Below, one piece after another: positions 35,834-56,443 of a DNA stretch of 64,000 bases. The DNA is taken from assembly GCF_010727475.1 (NCBI RefSeq), contig NZ_AP022567.1, positions 1,798,001 to 1,862,000 on the forward strand. Reading direction: 5' to 3'. How positions within the stretch are numbered: position 1 is the stretch's first letter; every line of letters starts with the position of its first letter. The position numbers and the translations under genes are program-made. This DNA is from Mycolicibacterium mageritense. Lineage in GTDB: Bacteria > Actinomycetota > Actinomycetes > Mycobacteriales > Mycobacteriaceae. Below the pieces are notes generated by a model that was not told where the DNA came from, did not search any database, and saw nothing but the letters and a program-made list of their open reading frames with translations.

Positions 35834-36493
35834 ATGTGGATCCCGCTCCTGGTGATGGCTGCTGCCGTCAGCCTGGAGCCGTTCCGAATCGGCATGACGG
35901 TGCTCATGCTCAACCGGCCCAGGCCACTGCTGCAGCTGATGGCATTCCTGGCGGGTGGTTTCGCGATGGGCACCGCGGTCGGCGTCGTCGTGCTGTTCAT
36001 CTTGCGACCGGCGTTGGGGTCGGCCCATTTCACGCTGCCCAGGGTTCAGGTCGGGGTGGGCGTGCTGGTCCTGGTGGCCGCGGCCATCCTCGCGGCGAGC
36101 AAGGTGAAGCCGCCGGACTGGTCAGCCGACGGGCCACCCGGTGCGCTGGCGACGCGCGTCCGGCAACTGGTGCGCGGGCAGTCGCTGTGGACCGCGGGCG
36201 TCGCGGGTCTCGGCATCGCACTGCCGTCCATCGACTACCTCGCCGCGCTCACGCTCATCGTCGCGTCCGGCGCGGCGGTGACCCACCAGGTGGGCGCGCT
36301 GCTGCTGTTCAACATCGTGGCGTTCGCGCTCGTGGAGATCCCGCTGATCTCCTACCTGGTGGCCCCCGACCGCACGCGCGCGATACTCACGAAACTGCAC
36401 GACTGGCTGCGGGCCCGTGGCCGCCTCGGCGTCGCCGCGATGCTGGCCGTGGTCGGCTGCGTGCTCCTCGGCGCGGGCGCCGTCGGCCTGTAG
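35834..36493 (+). CDS. GAP-like (Sap/LysE-type) membrane protein bordering the TPP locus
   Basis: A 219-residue protein with six hydrophobic segments of the GAP/SfLAP family, named for the Gap protein needed to place glycopeptidolipids at the mycobacterial surface. Segments include WIPLLVMAAAVSLEPFRIGMTVLMLNRP, FLAGGFAMGTAVGVVVLF and AVTHQVGALLLFNIVAFALVEIPLI. It is next to, and convergent with, fadD23 of the trehalose polyphleate cluster, so a role in lipid export with MmpL10 is likely. The ATG at 35834 is used; upstream in-frame sequence lacks membrane or coding features. Confidence 0.75.
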   Translation: MWIPLLVMAAAVSLEPFRIGMTVLMLNRPRPLLQLMAFLAGGFAMGTAVGVVVLFILRPALGSAHFTLPRVQVGVGVLVLVAAAILAASKVKPPDWSADGPPGALATRVRQLVRGQSLWTAGVAGLGIALPSIDYLAALTLIVASGAAVTHQVGALLLFNIVAFALVEIPLISYLVAPDRTRAILTKLHDWLRARGRLGVAAMLAVVGCVLLGAGAVGL

Positions 36494-36516
36494 CGCACCA
36501 AATCAACGCGAAGGAA

Positions 36517-38256
36517 TCAGGCGTCCAACCGGACGAACTCGTCCTGCCGGTACTGCTCGGCACACGCCGCGCGCCGAATCTTGCCGCTCGTCGTGGTGGG
36601 GATCGACCCGGGCGGCACCAGCACCAGATCCCCCACGTTCAAGCCGTGCGCGTTGGAGATCGCCGACGTGACGTCACTCTTGACCGCACTGAGCCAGCGG
36701 CCCGCGTCGACCGCCGACCCGCCGCGCTTCTTCACCTCGACGACGGTGACCAGCTTCTCGGTGCTGTTCACCGGCACCGCGATGGCCGCGACCCGGCCAC
36801 CGGTGATCTGCTGGACCGTGGCCTCGATGTCCTCGGGATAGTGGTTGCGCCCGCGGATGATCAGCAGATCCTTGATTCGGCCGACGATGAACAGATCGCC
36901 GTCGGAGACGAAGCCGAGATCGCCGGTCTTGAGCCACGGCCCGGTCGCGGTGCCTGGCGTCGGGTCGGCCAGCGTCGCGCCGAAGCACTGCTGTTCCTCG
37001 GGCGACCTGCTCCAGTAGCCGACCGACACGTTGTCGCCGTGCACCCAGATCTCTCCCACCACGTCCGGTGGGCATTCCCGGTTGGTGTCGACGTCGACGA
37101 TGCGGACCGACGGTGATTGCGGCAGCCGGTATCTGACGAGCGCCGAACCGGACCGGGACCGCCGCACAAGGCCCTGCGCCAGTGCGTCGACCTCGAAGCG
37201 GTCGAGCTCGGACGCTTCACTCCACACGCCGGTGGCGACGAACACGGTCGCCTCGGCCAGGCCGTACGACGGCCGCAGCATGTGATCGCGAAAATTGAAG
37301 TGCGCGAAGCGGTCTGCAAAGCGTTCCAGAGTTGCCGGTTCGACACGCTCGGCGCCGTTGATGATGCCTTGCACCCCGCCGAGATCAAGTCCGGCGAGGT
37401 CCGCGTCCTTGGTCTTGCGGGCCGCCAGGTCGAATGCGAAGTTGGGTGCCGCGGAGAAGGCCACCGGGTTCTCGGCGAGCGCCCGGACCCACCTGGCCGG
37501 CTTCTCCAGGAACGCCACCGGGCTGGTCAACGCCGCGGGGAAGCCGCCCAGGATGGGTGCGCAGACACCCAGCACCAAACCCATGTCGTGGTAGAAGGGC
37601 AGCCACGACACGATGGTCTTCTCGGCCGAGGACTTGACACCCGAATCCGCGAACAGGCCGCGCATGAGCTGCTCGAAATTCGCCTGGAGATTGCGGTGCG
37701 AGATCATGACCCCGGTCGGCAGGCGCGTCGAACCCGAGCTGTACTGCAGATACGCCGTGCTGGGGAACTCGGCGGTGACGAGCTCGGGGCCGCCTTGAGC
37801 CTCCAGGTTCAACACGTCGACCGCGACGATCTTCGGCGCCGTCTCCATCTCCGACTGATCGACGTAGTCACCGACATCCTGGGCGACCGCCGACGTCGTG
37901 AGGACGACCGCGGGCTTCGTATCCGCGACGACCGCGCTCACGCGGTCATGGCTCGAGCCGCGATGCGGCAACGGCAGCGGAACCGCGATGAGCCCCGCCT
38001 GCATGGCACCCAGGAAGGCCAGGATGTAATCCAGGCCTTGCGGGGCCAAGATCACCGCCCGGTCCCCGACCTCGCCGTGCAGCCGGATCTCCCGCGCCAC
38101 GTTCATGGTCTGGCGGGACAGCTGCGACCACGTCAGTGTCTCGGCGATGCCCGCCGGGTCACGGTCGTAATCGGTGAACGTGAAGGCCACGTCGTCGGGA
38201 CGCATGCTGGCACGGCCGTGCAGCATCGAGAGAATGGATGATTGGGAAGACATCAC
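36517..38256 (-). CDS. fadD23: Fatty acyl-AMP ligase FadD23 type
   Basis: A 579-residue adenylating enzyme. The P-loop-like motif YLQYSSGSTRLPTGVMISHRN (in part SSGSTRLPTGV), LPFYHDMGLVLGVCAPILGG, MLRPSYGLAEATVF and LKTGDLGFVSDGDLFIVGRIKD are typical of mycobacterial FAAL-type FadDs that load acyl-AMP onto a PKS. It should activate the starter fatty acid for Pks in trehalose polyphleate synthesis. The start is GTG 38256 immediately followed by ATG 38253; either works. It is last in the minus-strand set papA3-mmpL10-PE-fadD23. Confidence 0.9.
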   Translation of the reverse strand: MMSSQSSILSMLHGRASMRPDDVAFTFTDYDRDPAGIAETLTWSQLSRQTMNVAREIRLHGEVGDRAVILAPQGLDYILAFLGAMQAGLIAVPLPLPHRGSSHDRVSAVVADTKPAVVLTTSAVAQDVGDYVDQSEMETAPKIVAVDVLNLEAQGGPELVTAEFPSTAYLQYSSGSTRLPTGVMISHRNLQANFEQLMRGLFADSGVKSSAEKTIVSWLPFYHDMGLVLGVCAPILGGFPAALTSPVAFLEKPARWVRALAENPVAFSAAPNFAFDLAARKTKDADLAGLDLGGVQGIINGAERVEPATLERFADRFAHFNFRDHMLRPSYGLAEATVFVATGVWSEASELDRFEVDALAQGLVRRSRSGSALVRYRLPQSPSVRIVDVDTNRECPPDVVGEIWVHGDNVSVGYWSRSPEEQQCFGATLADPTPGTATGPWLKTGDLGFVSDGDLFIVGRIKDLLIIRGRNHYPEDIEATVQQITGGRVAAIAVPVNSTEKLVTVVEVKKRGGSAVDAGRWLSAVKSDVTSAISNAHGLNVGDLVLVPPGSIPTTTSGKIRRAACAEQYRQDEFVRLDA

Positions 38257-38300
38257 ATCAGGTTCCGTAACTAGTCGAATCCGTCGGATCGGTGTCGCAG

Positions 38301-39437
38301 TCAGCCTGCGCCCTTGGGGTTCAGCACGGACATCGCGGCGTTGACGATCTCCGACATGGGATCGGCGCCGCCACCGAACGTCGCCTCGTTGGCCGGTGCC
38401 GTGACTTCCGCGGGATCGAAACCGTGCACCGGATCCACCGTGACCGGAGCGGTCGCCGGGTCGTCGTTGCGCGAGTAACCCGCATCGACCATGGGCTGCA
38501 GAACCCGGTCCAGCTCGTTGAGCGTGTGCTGGTCGTATCCGAGGTACTTGAACGGCAACACCAAGGGCAGGTGTTCCTCGGGAACCAGGTACGTCGTCGT
38601 CGTCGCGCCCTTGGAGTTGACCGTCGTCCTGATGTTCTGCGGCGGAACATTGCTCGGATTGGTGAACGCGATCGCCGTGTGGCCGGTGGCCAACCCCGCG
38701 ATGGCGTTGATGACGCTCATCCAGTTGTCCGGCCGGTCCGGCCAGTCGGCGATGCTGTCGTACGCCGAGATGAACTGGTCGGTGTGGTACTGGCTCTCCA
38801 CCGGAGCCGGGATGCGGTAGTCCATGAACGGCACGACGCTGCCGACGGGAAAGTTCTGGGTCAGGAAGCTCTCGCCGAACGGGTGCTTGGCGATCGGGTC
38901 GCCGAACGTCGCGAAGGTCAGCTGGTCGGGCGCGGGAGCGGTCGGATCGTTGGCCAGCCGCGCCTTCACCGCATTGAGCACGAGCGCTCCCTCGGAAAGC
39001 CCCATCGCTGTGCCCTTGCCGCCTTTGCGGATGGCGGCGTCGAGGTTTCCTTCACCCTCGTCGACAGACTCCCCGATGCTCGGCCCGTCGAGCCCGATAC
39101 CCGGATAGATCTGCTCCCCGAGCGCGCCGATCCCGGGGATGAAGCGTTCCAGCGTGTGCCCCTGGACCTGGCCTGCCGGGTAGTCGACCTTGACCCGCTT
39201 CATGCCGGGGAACCACTGCTCGCCCGTCATCCGGATGTACTCGTCGTACGGAATACCGAGAACGTGAGCCCCGCCAAGGGCGTACGCGGTACCGCGGTCC
39301 GGGTTGCCGGGTGCGGGCGGTCTGGGCGCGGGCGGTTCGTCGGCCCGCGCGCTGCCGACGATGCCGAAGGATCCGGTGACACTGGTGGTCACCAGCAATG
39401 CAAGTCCAGCAAGGAGTTTCTTCATCTCCACTCCCAT
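38301..39437 (-). CDS. Secreted PE-PPE-domain serine esterase/acyltransferase (PE of the TPP locus)
   Basis: A 378-residue protein with a signal peptide (MKKLLAGLALLVTTSVTGSF, cleavage after GSARA) and a PE-PPE (alpha/beta-hydrolase) domain. It has no PE or PPE N-terminus despite the name. The nucleophile lies in MGLSEGALVL (GxSxG), the catalytic acid plausibly in DQFISAYDSIADWPDRP and the histidine in LATGHTAIAF or HLPL. In trehalose polyphleate synthesis this enzyme is reported to transfer acyl chains outside the membrane to complete the product. Start 39437 gives a proper signal peptide; the ATG at 39515 overlapping the mmpL10 stop gives a poor N-terminus. Confidence 0.87.
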   Translation of the reverse strand: MGVEMKKLLAGLALLVTTSVTGSFGIVGSARADEPPAPRPPAPGNPDRGTAYALGGAHVLGIPYDEYIRMTGEQWFPGMKRVKVDYPAGQVQGHTLERFIPGIGALGEQIYPGIGLDGPSIGESVDEGEGNLDAAIRKGGKGTAMGLSEGALVLNAVKARLANDPTAPAPDQLTFATFGDPIAKHPFGESFLTQNFPVGSVVPFMDYRIPAPVESQYHTDQFISAYDSIADWPDRPDNWMSVINAIAGLATGHTAIAFTNPSNVPPQNIRTTVNSKGATTTTYLVPEEHLPLVLPFKYLGYDQHTLNELDRVLQPMVDAGYSRNDDPATAPVTVDPVHGFDPAEVTAPANEATFGGGADPMSEIVNAAMSVLNPKGAG

Positions 39438-39511
39438 CGCCCCGCCTCGGTTCGTAGTTTCACATACATCACGTGTGCGCGCTTGTCCCGCCGCGCCCGG
39501 AAATTTGCTCG

Positions 39512-42490
39512 TCATGTGCGCAGCAACTTCGACTTGATCACGCGCGAAGGCCAGAAGTTCGCCTGCCCGACCAATGTTGCAATGGCGGGCACCGTGACGG
39601 TGCGCACCACGAAGGTGTCCAGCAGGATTCCCACACCGATCACGAAGCCACCCTGGACCACGATGCCGATGCTGGAGAACAGCAGGCCCGCCATCGAGGC
39701 CGCGAAGATCAGGCCCGCCGCGGTGATCACGCCGCCCGTCGAACTCAAGGTGCGGATGACCCCGTAGCGCATGCTGTGCAGGGACTCGTCGCGCATTCGC
39801 GACACCAGGAGCATGTTGTAGTCGGCGCCCACCGCGACCAGCACCACGAACGCCAATGGCGGCACACTCCAGTGCAATGGCTGGTGGAGTATGTGCTGGA
39901 AGAACAGGACACTGATGCCCATCGCCGCGAAGTACGACACCACGACGGAGCCGACGAGGTAGAGCGGCGCGACGATCGACCGCAACAGCAACATCAGGGT
40001 CAGCAGCACGACGATGATGGTCGCGACGATGATGTAGCGGATGTCCTGCTGGTAGTAGTCACGCGTGTCCCGCAGTGCGGCCGGGAAACCGCCCATCGAG
40101 ATCGTGGCGTCGGCCAGCGCGGTGTTCGGCTGGGCGCCCCTGGCCACGTCCTGGATCTCGTTGACCTGGTCCATCGCCTCCGAGCTGAACGGGTTCAGCT
40201 TGGTCTGCACGAGGTAGCGCACCGAGCGCCCGTCCGGTGAGACGTACGCCGCGGATGCCTTCTTGAAGTCGGGCAGGCCCAGCACTTCGGCCGGGATGTT
40301 GAACCCGGCCTGCGACGCGTCCGCGGCATTGCTCCGCATGGTCAGCAGGAATGCCGAAGCCTGGTTCAGCCCGTCGGCGATCACCTTGACCTGTTTGACG
40401 AGTTCGTCGACGCCGCCTGCCACTTCCCGGCTTCCGCCGGCCAGCCGGTCGGCGCCTTGCTGCAGCTGCCGCATGCCCGCCTGCGGTCCCCCGGGTTTGT
40501 CCAGACCCATGGCCTTGACGGCCTTGGATACGCCTGCGAGCGCGGAGTTCAGCTTGTTCACCGTCGCGGTGAGGGTCTGCTTGTCGTCGACGCCCTGGAG
40601 CTGGTGCGCGAGATCGTTGATCTGGTCCAGGTTTCCGTCGCCGCGCGCGTCGACGAGCTTCTGGAACTGCGCCCGGGTCTCGCTGCAGGACGGGTTGGAG
40701 TCGCAGACCGCGTTGTTCTGCAGCGCCGCCAGGACCGGATCGATCCAGGCGAAGATGTTCTTGACCGCGGACAGGTTGTAGCCCATCGAGTTGGCGAGCG
40801 CGTTGATGCTCTGGACGAGCTTGGCCGCGGTTTCGACGTCCTTCACCAGCTTGTCGCCGCCGTATTCGGTGCGCACCGACGTCATCGTGTCGACCAGGCC
40901 CTGGATGCTGGGCGCCACCTGACGGATCTGGGCGCGCACGTCGGCGAGGCTGTCGGCCAATGTGTTGGCGCCGTCGGCCAGCCGGTTCAGGTCGCCGCTG
41001 CGCTGGCCGATCTGGTCGGAGCCGTTCGCCAGCCGGTCGCCGACGAGGCCCGCCTGGTAGGTGGCCCGGAACTCGGGCGGCACTTCGCCGAGCGGCCGGG
41101 TGATGCCGCTGACCATGCCGACATCCGGCAACTGGGCGACCCGCGAGGCCATCTGTTCCAGGTCCGCCAGGCCCCGTGCGGTGCGCAGGTCGTGCGGCGA
41201 CTGGATGAGGATGTATTCGGGGATGGACTGGGCGATGGGGAAATGCCGCTCCAGCGCGGCATAGCCGATCGAACTCGGCGCCGACGCCGCCACCACCTTG
41301 CGATCGTCGTAGTTGTAGTTCGCGAAGATCGCGCAGCCGGCCAGCAGCGCCAGCACCAGCAGGCTCGCGACCAGGTGCGGCACGGGCCTGCGCACGATCC
41401 GGATGCCGGAGCGCCGCCAGAATCGCGCGGTCAGCTCACGCCGCGGCTTCACCCAACCGCGCGGCCCGGCCAGTACCAGGATCGCGGGCAACAGCGTCAG
41501 CCCGGCAAGGAACGCGACGGCGATACCGATCGCCGACGACACTCCGACCGTCTTGAACACCCCCATCTTGGAGAAGCTCAGCAACAGGAACGTGAGGCCC
41601 ACCGTGGTGGCCGACGCCGTGATCACCTTCCCGATCGAGATCATGGCCTTCTTGACGGCCTGGTCCGAATCGGCGCCCGTGCGCAGATAGTCGTGATAGC
41701 GGCTGATCAGGAAGACCGCGTAGTCAGTTCCGGCCCCGGCCATGATCGCGCTGAGGAACACGATGGACTGGTTCGACACCCCCGAACCGGTCAGCTCCGA
41801 GAAACCGGCCACCAGCGACTGCGCGATCAGCAGCGACGATCCGATGGTCACGAGCGGCAGCAGCATCGTGACCGCACTGCGGTACACCAGCAACAGCACG
41901 AGCAGAACCAGCACGGCGATCGCGATCTCGATCGGCAGGCGATCGCGTTCACCCGCGACCGTGAGGTCGGCCGCGGTCGCCGCGGGGCCGGTGAGATGAA
42001 CCTCCAGCGGGCTGCCCGCGACGTTGGTCTTGATCACCTCGGAGACGCGGTTGAACGAATCGAAGGCGCGCGGCGTGCCCAGCTCACCCGCGAGGCCCAC
42101 CGGGAGCACCCAGGTGGTCTTGTCCTCACTGGTGAGGAACTGTCGCAGCGGTGGCGTGCTGATGAAATCCTGCACGCTCACGACATCGGCCTGATCGTCG
42201 TGCAGTGCGTCGACGAGTTTGCGGTACGTCGCCTCGTCGGCCGGGCCCAGGCCCTTCTCGTTGATCAACGCCACGATCAGCAAGTCGTCGTTGCCCGATT
42301 CGTGGAACGCCTCGGTCATCTTCTTCGCGGTGACGCTCGACGGGGCGTCGTCGGGCAGGATCGCCAGCGGATGCTTTGCGGCCATTTCCCCCAGCGACGG
42401 GAACGTCAGCGGTAGCGCGATCAACATCGCGACCCAGACGCCGATCACCGCCCACGGCCATCGCACCACGAGATCGGCTAACCGTCGCAT
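39512..42490 (-). CDS. mmpL10: MmpL10-type RND lipid transporter
   Basis: A 992-residue RND transporter with twelve helices and two large periplasmic loops. The proton-relay Asp-Tyr pairs are visible: GAGTDYAVFLISRYHDY (D256-Y257) and AVGADYNMLLVSRMRDE (D890-Y891). The second periplasmic loop has a long helical region (about 490-720) with DLNRLADGANTLADSLADVRAQI and GGSREVAGGVDELVKQVK, as in MmpL-family coiled extensions. It is expected to export the trehalose polyphleate precursor (diacyltrehalose) across the inner membrane. It lies between papA3 and the PE gene on the minus strand. Confidence 0.93.
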   Translation of the reverse strand: MRRLADLVVRWPWAVIGVWVAMLIALPLTFPSLGEMAAKHPLAILPDDAPSSVTAKKMTEAFHESGNDDLLIVALINEKGLGPADEATYRKLVDALHDDQADVVSVQDFISTPPLRQFLTSEDKTTWVLPVGLAGELGTPRAFDSFNRVSEVIKTNVAGSPLEVHLTGPAATAADLTVAGERDRLPIEIAIAVLVLLVLLLVYRSAVTMLLPLVTIGSSLLIAQSLVAGFSELTGSGVSNQSIVFLSAIMAGAGTDYAVFLISRYHDYLRTGADSDQAVKKAMISIGKVITASATTVGLTFLLLSFSKMGVFKTVGVSSAIGIAVAFLAGLTLLPAILVLAGPRGWVKPRRELTARFWRRSGIRIVRRPVPHLVASLLVLALLAGCAIFANYNYDDRKVVAASAPSSIGYAALERHFPIAQSIPEYILIQSPHDLRTARGLADLEQMASRVAQLPDVGMVSGITRPLGEVPPEFRATYQAGLVGDRLANGSDQIGQRSGDLNRLADGANTLADSLADVRAQIRQVAPSIQGLVDTMTSVRTEYGGDKLVKDVETAAKLVQSINALANSMGYNLSAVKNIFAWIDPVLAALQNNAVCDSNPSCSETRAQFQKLVDARGDGNLDQINDLAHQLQGVDDKQTLTATVNKLNSALAGVSKAVKAMGLDKPGGPQAGMRQLQQGADRLAGGSREVAGGVDELVKQVKVIADGLNQASAFLLTMRSNAADASQAGFNIPAEVLGLPDFKKASAAYVSPDGRSVRYLVQTKLNPFSSEAMDQVNEIQDVARGAQPNTALADATISMGGFPAALRDTRDYYQQDIRYIIVATIIVVLLTLMLLLRSIVAPLYLVGSVVVSYFAAMGISVLFFQHILHQPLHWSVPPLAFVVLVAVGADYNMLLVSRMRDESLHSMRYGVIRTLSSTGGVITAAGLIFAASMAGLLFSSIGIVVQGGFVIGVGILLDTFVVRTVTVPAIATLVGQANFWPSRVIKSKLLRT

Positions 42491-42560
42491 GTCGTCCTCA
42501 CCTTCGCCCCGGCATCAGGGCCCAGCGGAAAATCAATGGCCATTCCACCCCTGCTCCTCG

Positions 42561-43982
42561 CTAGGCGACTCGGCCCCAGTGCCCGCTGTCAGCAACCCGC
42601 CCCGACACCGACTTCATGGCGTCCATGTAACGCGTCACCGATTTCTTGGCCACCGGATTGTCGGGGTGCATGATCGCCATGACCGTGCCCTCGCCGTACC
42701 GGAATATGTAGATGGTCAATTGGTAGGAAAACCGATTGTCCGGATACATTCCGATATTGTTCGCAAGGCCGAGATCGCCCGCGGCGAGGATGGCGTTGAG
42801 CGGGGCCGCGCCGCCGTGAAGGAAGTTCGACACCGGGAAGTTCGGGCGTGGCCAGTTCAACCACGGCGCCAACTCCAGCACGCGGTAATAAGGAACTCGC
42901 GCCATGTCAAGGCCAGAATCGAAAGACTGCTGCGCGGCCCATGCGGCGTCGCTGAAAGACGTCGCGGCGACCGGCACGGTGATCGGGATCAGGCCCGTGA
43001 ACCAGCCTTGCGTCATGAAATTGTCGCTCGCGGTGCGCGAATCCCTCGGGGTGAGCCCGTAATAGGTCAGTGCACCGGTGAACTCGTGCTCCACCAGGGC
43101 CAGACAGGCAAACAAGCCACCGACGAACCGCGCGCCCGCGCCCGTGCACGCCGCTTCGAAGCGTTCGGTCTGCGCCGGATCCATCAGCACCTGAGAGCTC
43201 CAGGCACTGCTCAACGACTCATCCGGGTTGCCCAGCGGCAGCGGGAATTCCGGGAAGCCGTCACTGTTGTTCGCGGCGAAGTCGATCCACGCGCGCACCC
43301 CGGGCGAGTCCTGGGTCAACGCCGACGTGTACTCCCCTTCGCGGACACAGAAGTCGTCGAAGCTACCGGCCTCGGGCAGCGCGAGAGCCTGACCGCTCCC
43401 ACTCATCGCCGAATACATGCCGTTGGCTTCCATCATGGTCGTGCCGATCAGCGTCGCGTCCCCGTGAACGTGGTCCATGGCCGCGAAGAACGTGAAGTGG
43501 CTTTCGTTCTGAACGATGCCGAAAGTGAAGCAACCCCATTCCAGCGGATTCGGAATGTCGACGACATGCGCACGAATTTCGTCGGCCGTCATGTGGCCGT
43601 GGTCCACCGGCACGAATTCGATGTCGGCCGGATCGGTGAGGGCATGCCGGATGAACTCGCCTTCACCCGTTTCTTCGAACCAGCTGCGGAATGTGTCGTG
43701 CCGGCGCAGGTAGGTGTTGACGGCGTGGTCCATGGCCGAGATATCGCATTGACCGGCCACGTCGCAGCTCGCGATGATCTGCCGCGAGAAGTTCAACCCC
43801 GCACCTGTGCGTTGGCTGTAGTTACGAAGATGTTGGCGCTGCATGTAGCTAACCGGAACCGGACTCACCGGAGCTTGACGCGCCTTTTCCTGCGCCGCGG
43901 CAGTCGGGTGCCACGAGGTGACCGAGCCCTGGCTCAACGACCATTCATCAAGTGCGCCAACAGTTATCTTCCCGATGCGCAA
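42561..43982 (-). CDS. papA3: PapA3-type polyketide-associated acyltransferase
   Basis: A 473-residue condensation-domain acyltransferase. The catalytic HxxxD is in AMDHVHGDATLIG near residue 170. Other PapA-type parts are the start MRIGKITVGALDEWSLSQG, VTSWHPTAAA and SYMQRQHLRNYSQRTGAGLN. PapA3 transfers acyl chains onto trehalose; here it should form the diacyltrehalose that MmpL10 exports. The TTG at 43982 is the start because MRIGKI is the family N-terminus. It diverges from pks with 237 bp between. Confidence 0.92.
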   Translation of the reverse strand: MRIGKITVGALDEWSLSQGSVTSWHPTAAAQEKARQAPVSPVPVSYMQRQHLRNYSQRTGAGLNFSRQIIASCDVAGQCDISAMDHAVNTYLRRHDTFRSWFEETGEGEFIRHALTDPADIEFVPVDHGHMTADEIRAHVVDIPNPLEWGCFTFGIVQNESHFTFFAAMDHVHGDATLIGTTMMEANGMYSAMSGSGQALALPEAGSFDDFCVREGEYTSALTQDSPGVRAWIDFAANNSDGFPEFPLPLGNPDESLSSAWSSQVLMDPAQTERFEAACTGAGARFVGGLFACLALVEHEFTGALTYYGLTPRDSRTASDNFMTQGWFTGLIPITVPVAATSFSDAAWAAQQSFDSGLDMARVPYYRVLELAPWLNWPRPNFPVSNFLHGGAAPLNAILAAGDLGLANNIGMYPDNRFSYQLTIYIFRYGEGTVMAIMHPDNPVAKKSVTRYMDAMKSVSGRVADSGHWGRVA

Positions 43983-44122
43983 ACCTCGTCCCCTCTCAGG
44001 ACTCCCCGTTGAAGCCGACTCACAGGCCGGCGGAACTCATGGCGGCATCAACATACTCAAGTCGCGACCGCGGCCGTCCCGCACAGGTTCGTGCGAGGAC
44101 AGCGAAGCACGCACGCCAGGGT

Positions 44123-44143
44123 ACGCACGCATATAGTGTGCGT
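44123..44143. promoter_or_regulatory. pks promoter candidate with palindrome
   Basis: In the 237-bp gap between papA3 and pks, ACGCAC (44123-44128) and GTGCGT (44138-44143) form an inverted repeat around a -10-like TATAGT (44132-44137) reading towards pks. No convincing -35 is seen. A repressor bound here would block pks; the start of transcription is then about 80 bp before the pks ATG. Confidence 0.4.
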
Positions 44144-44219
44144 CGAAGTTGATCTTCTGGCGCTTTTGGGGGGGCGCAGAGGTGTAAATCTGCACGCCGA
44201 TGCAAGGAGGCCAACGGCC

Positions 44220-55169
<10,950 letters not shown>

Positions 55170-55171
55170 GT

Positions 55172-55212
55172 CCCGCGAACAGTCCCCCGCAAGCGGGGGA
55201 CTGTTCGGCGGG
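55172..55212 (+). terminator. Strong hairpin terminator after pks
   Basis: A long GC-rich stem, 55172-55190 with 55193-55212, has a two-base loop and one bulged G, starting two bases after the pks stop and followed by AAAA. It also lies 6 bp before the convergent oxidoreductase's end and may stop transcription from both sides. Confidence 0.85.
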
Positions 55213-55217
55213 AAAAC

Positions 55218-56297
55218 TCAGGCCCAGCGAGTCGCCTCGACCTCGGCGGGCCGGCTGGTCTGCAGCGGCACGTCGAGGCCGTCGTAGATGCCGGGCTTCT
55301 GGGTGGCCAGCCAGTCGATCGCGCCGAGCAGCCGGTTGGCCGCGGTGGTGTTGCCGCCGTCGGCGCGGGTGCCGCCCGGTACGTCGGCGCGCACCACGAT
55401 GCTCAGCTGCGGATCGCCGTCGATGATCACGCGGTGGTCGCCGACGCCCTCGTCGGGTTGCGGCCACTCCGGAGCGCATGACGGGTCGATGCGGGTGATG
55501 TGCTCGATGACGACGCGCTCGACACCACCCGACCATCCGATGACCTGGAGCCGGAACGCGCCCTGGGTGCCCGCCTCGAAGCGGCCCATGACGTTGTCGA
55601 CGTCCTGGGTGAGCGGCAGCCGTTCCACCTTCTCGGTGATGTCGTCGATTTCCAGCCCGAGTCCGCGGCCGATCAACCGGACGTTGCCGCCCCACACCAT
55701 GGTCGGGATGGACGGCAGCAGCATCATCGGCACCTCGTCCATCGAGCCGCCGAAACCGCACAGCACCCGGACCGAATGCGGTTGGTTGTAGGTCGAGTAG
55801 TCGAAGATCTCCTGGCAGCGGATGGTCTTGATGCGCGTGCACAGGCCCGCGGCGATCACCGCGAGCGCGTCGTTGCCCCAGCCGGGGTCGACGCCGGACA
55901 CCAGCAGGCCTGCGCTGCCCTCCTCGGCGGCCGCGCGCAACCGGTCGACCCATTCCGTCGGGGCCGAGGCCGGGTCGTACAAGGAGTACAGCGACGGCGT
56001 CACCACATGTTTGCCGGCGCGCAGGCACCGCTCGATGTCGGCGAGGGCCTCTTCCGGACGGATGTCCCCAGACGCCATGTACGCGACGGCATCGCTGGCC
56101 TCGAGTGCCGCATCGACGTCGGTGGTCGCGGTGACACCCGACTGAGCATCGAGTTTGGCGAACTCGGCGGCGTCGCGACCAGCCTTGTCCGGCGACGATG
56201 TGATGACTGCCGACAGTTTCAGTCCGGGAAACCCCACCGCCGATCGGATCGCCGTCGACCCCATGTTGCCTGTGCCCCACACCGCGATTCGCTGCAT
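55218..56297 (-). CDS. NAD(P)-binding oxidoreductase (dihydrodipicolinate reductase-like)
   Basis: A 359-residue protein with an N-terminal Rossmann fold (RIAVWGTGNMGSTAIRSAVGFPG) resembling dihydrodipicolinate reductase or 2,4-diaminopentanoate dehydrogenase-like proteins. The rest shows GKHVVTPSLYSLYDP, VSGVDPGWGNDALAVIAAGL and TIRCQEIFDYSTYNQP. The substrate is unknown. It is convergent with pks and divergent from fadE5, matching the gene I remember between these two in M. smegmatis. A role in trehalose polyphleate metabolism is not shown by the sequence. Confidence 0.78.
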   Translation of the reverse strand: MQRIAVWGTGNMGSTAIRSAVGFPGLKLSAVITSSPDKAGRDAAEFAKLDAQSGVTATTDVDAALEASDAVAYMASGDIRPEEALADIERCLRAGKHVVTPSLYSLYDPASAPTEWVDRLRAAAEEGSAGLLVSGVDPGWGNDALAVIAAGLCTRIKTIRCQEIFDYSTYNQPHSVRVLCGFGGSMDEVPMMLLPSIPTMVWGGNVRLIGRGLGLEIDDITEKVERLPLTQDVDNVMGRFEAGTQGAFRLQVIGWSGGVERVVIEHITRIDPSCAPEWPQPDEGVGDHRVIIDGDPQLSIVVRADVPGGTRADGGNTTAANRLLGAIDWLATQKPGIYDGLDVPLQTSRPAEVEATRWA

Positions 56298-56443
56298 CGG
56301 AACACCCTAGCGGGCAGTTTCGTGACGATCCTCACATCGCCACAAAGCCGCAGCTAAACGCCATTTTCGTGGTGCTGTTGGCACTTCGATCAACTACTGG
56401 GTTGGTTAGACCGGGGAAATTGCTCGCGATCGCTTTGCGTTGA

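Noticed and set aside
38301..39437. Classical PE or PPE protein exported by a type VII system
   Set aside because: It starts with a Sec-type signal peptide and has no PE or PPE N-terminal domain; only the hydrolase domain shares the name.
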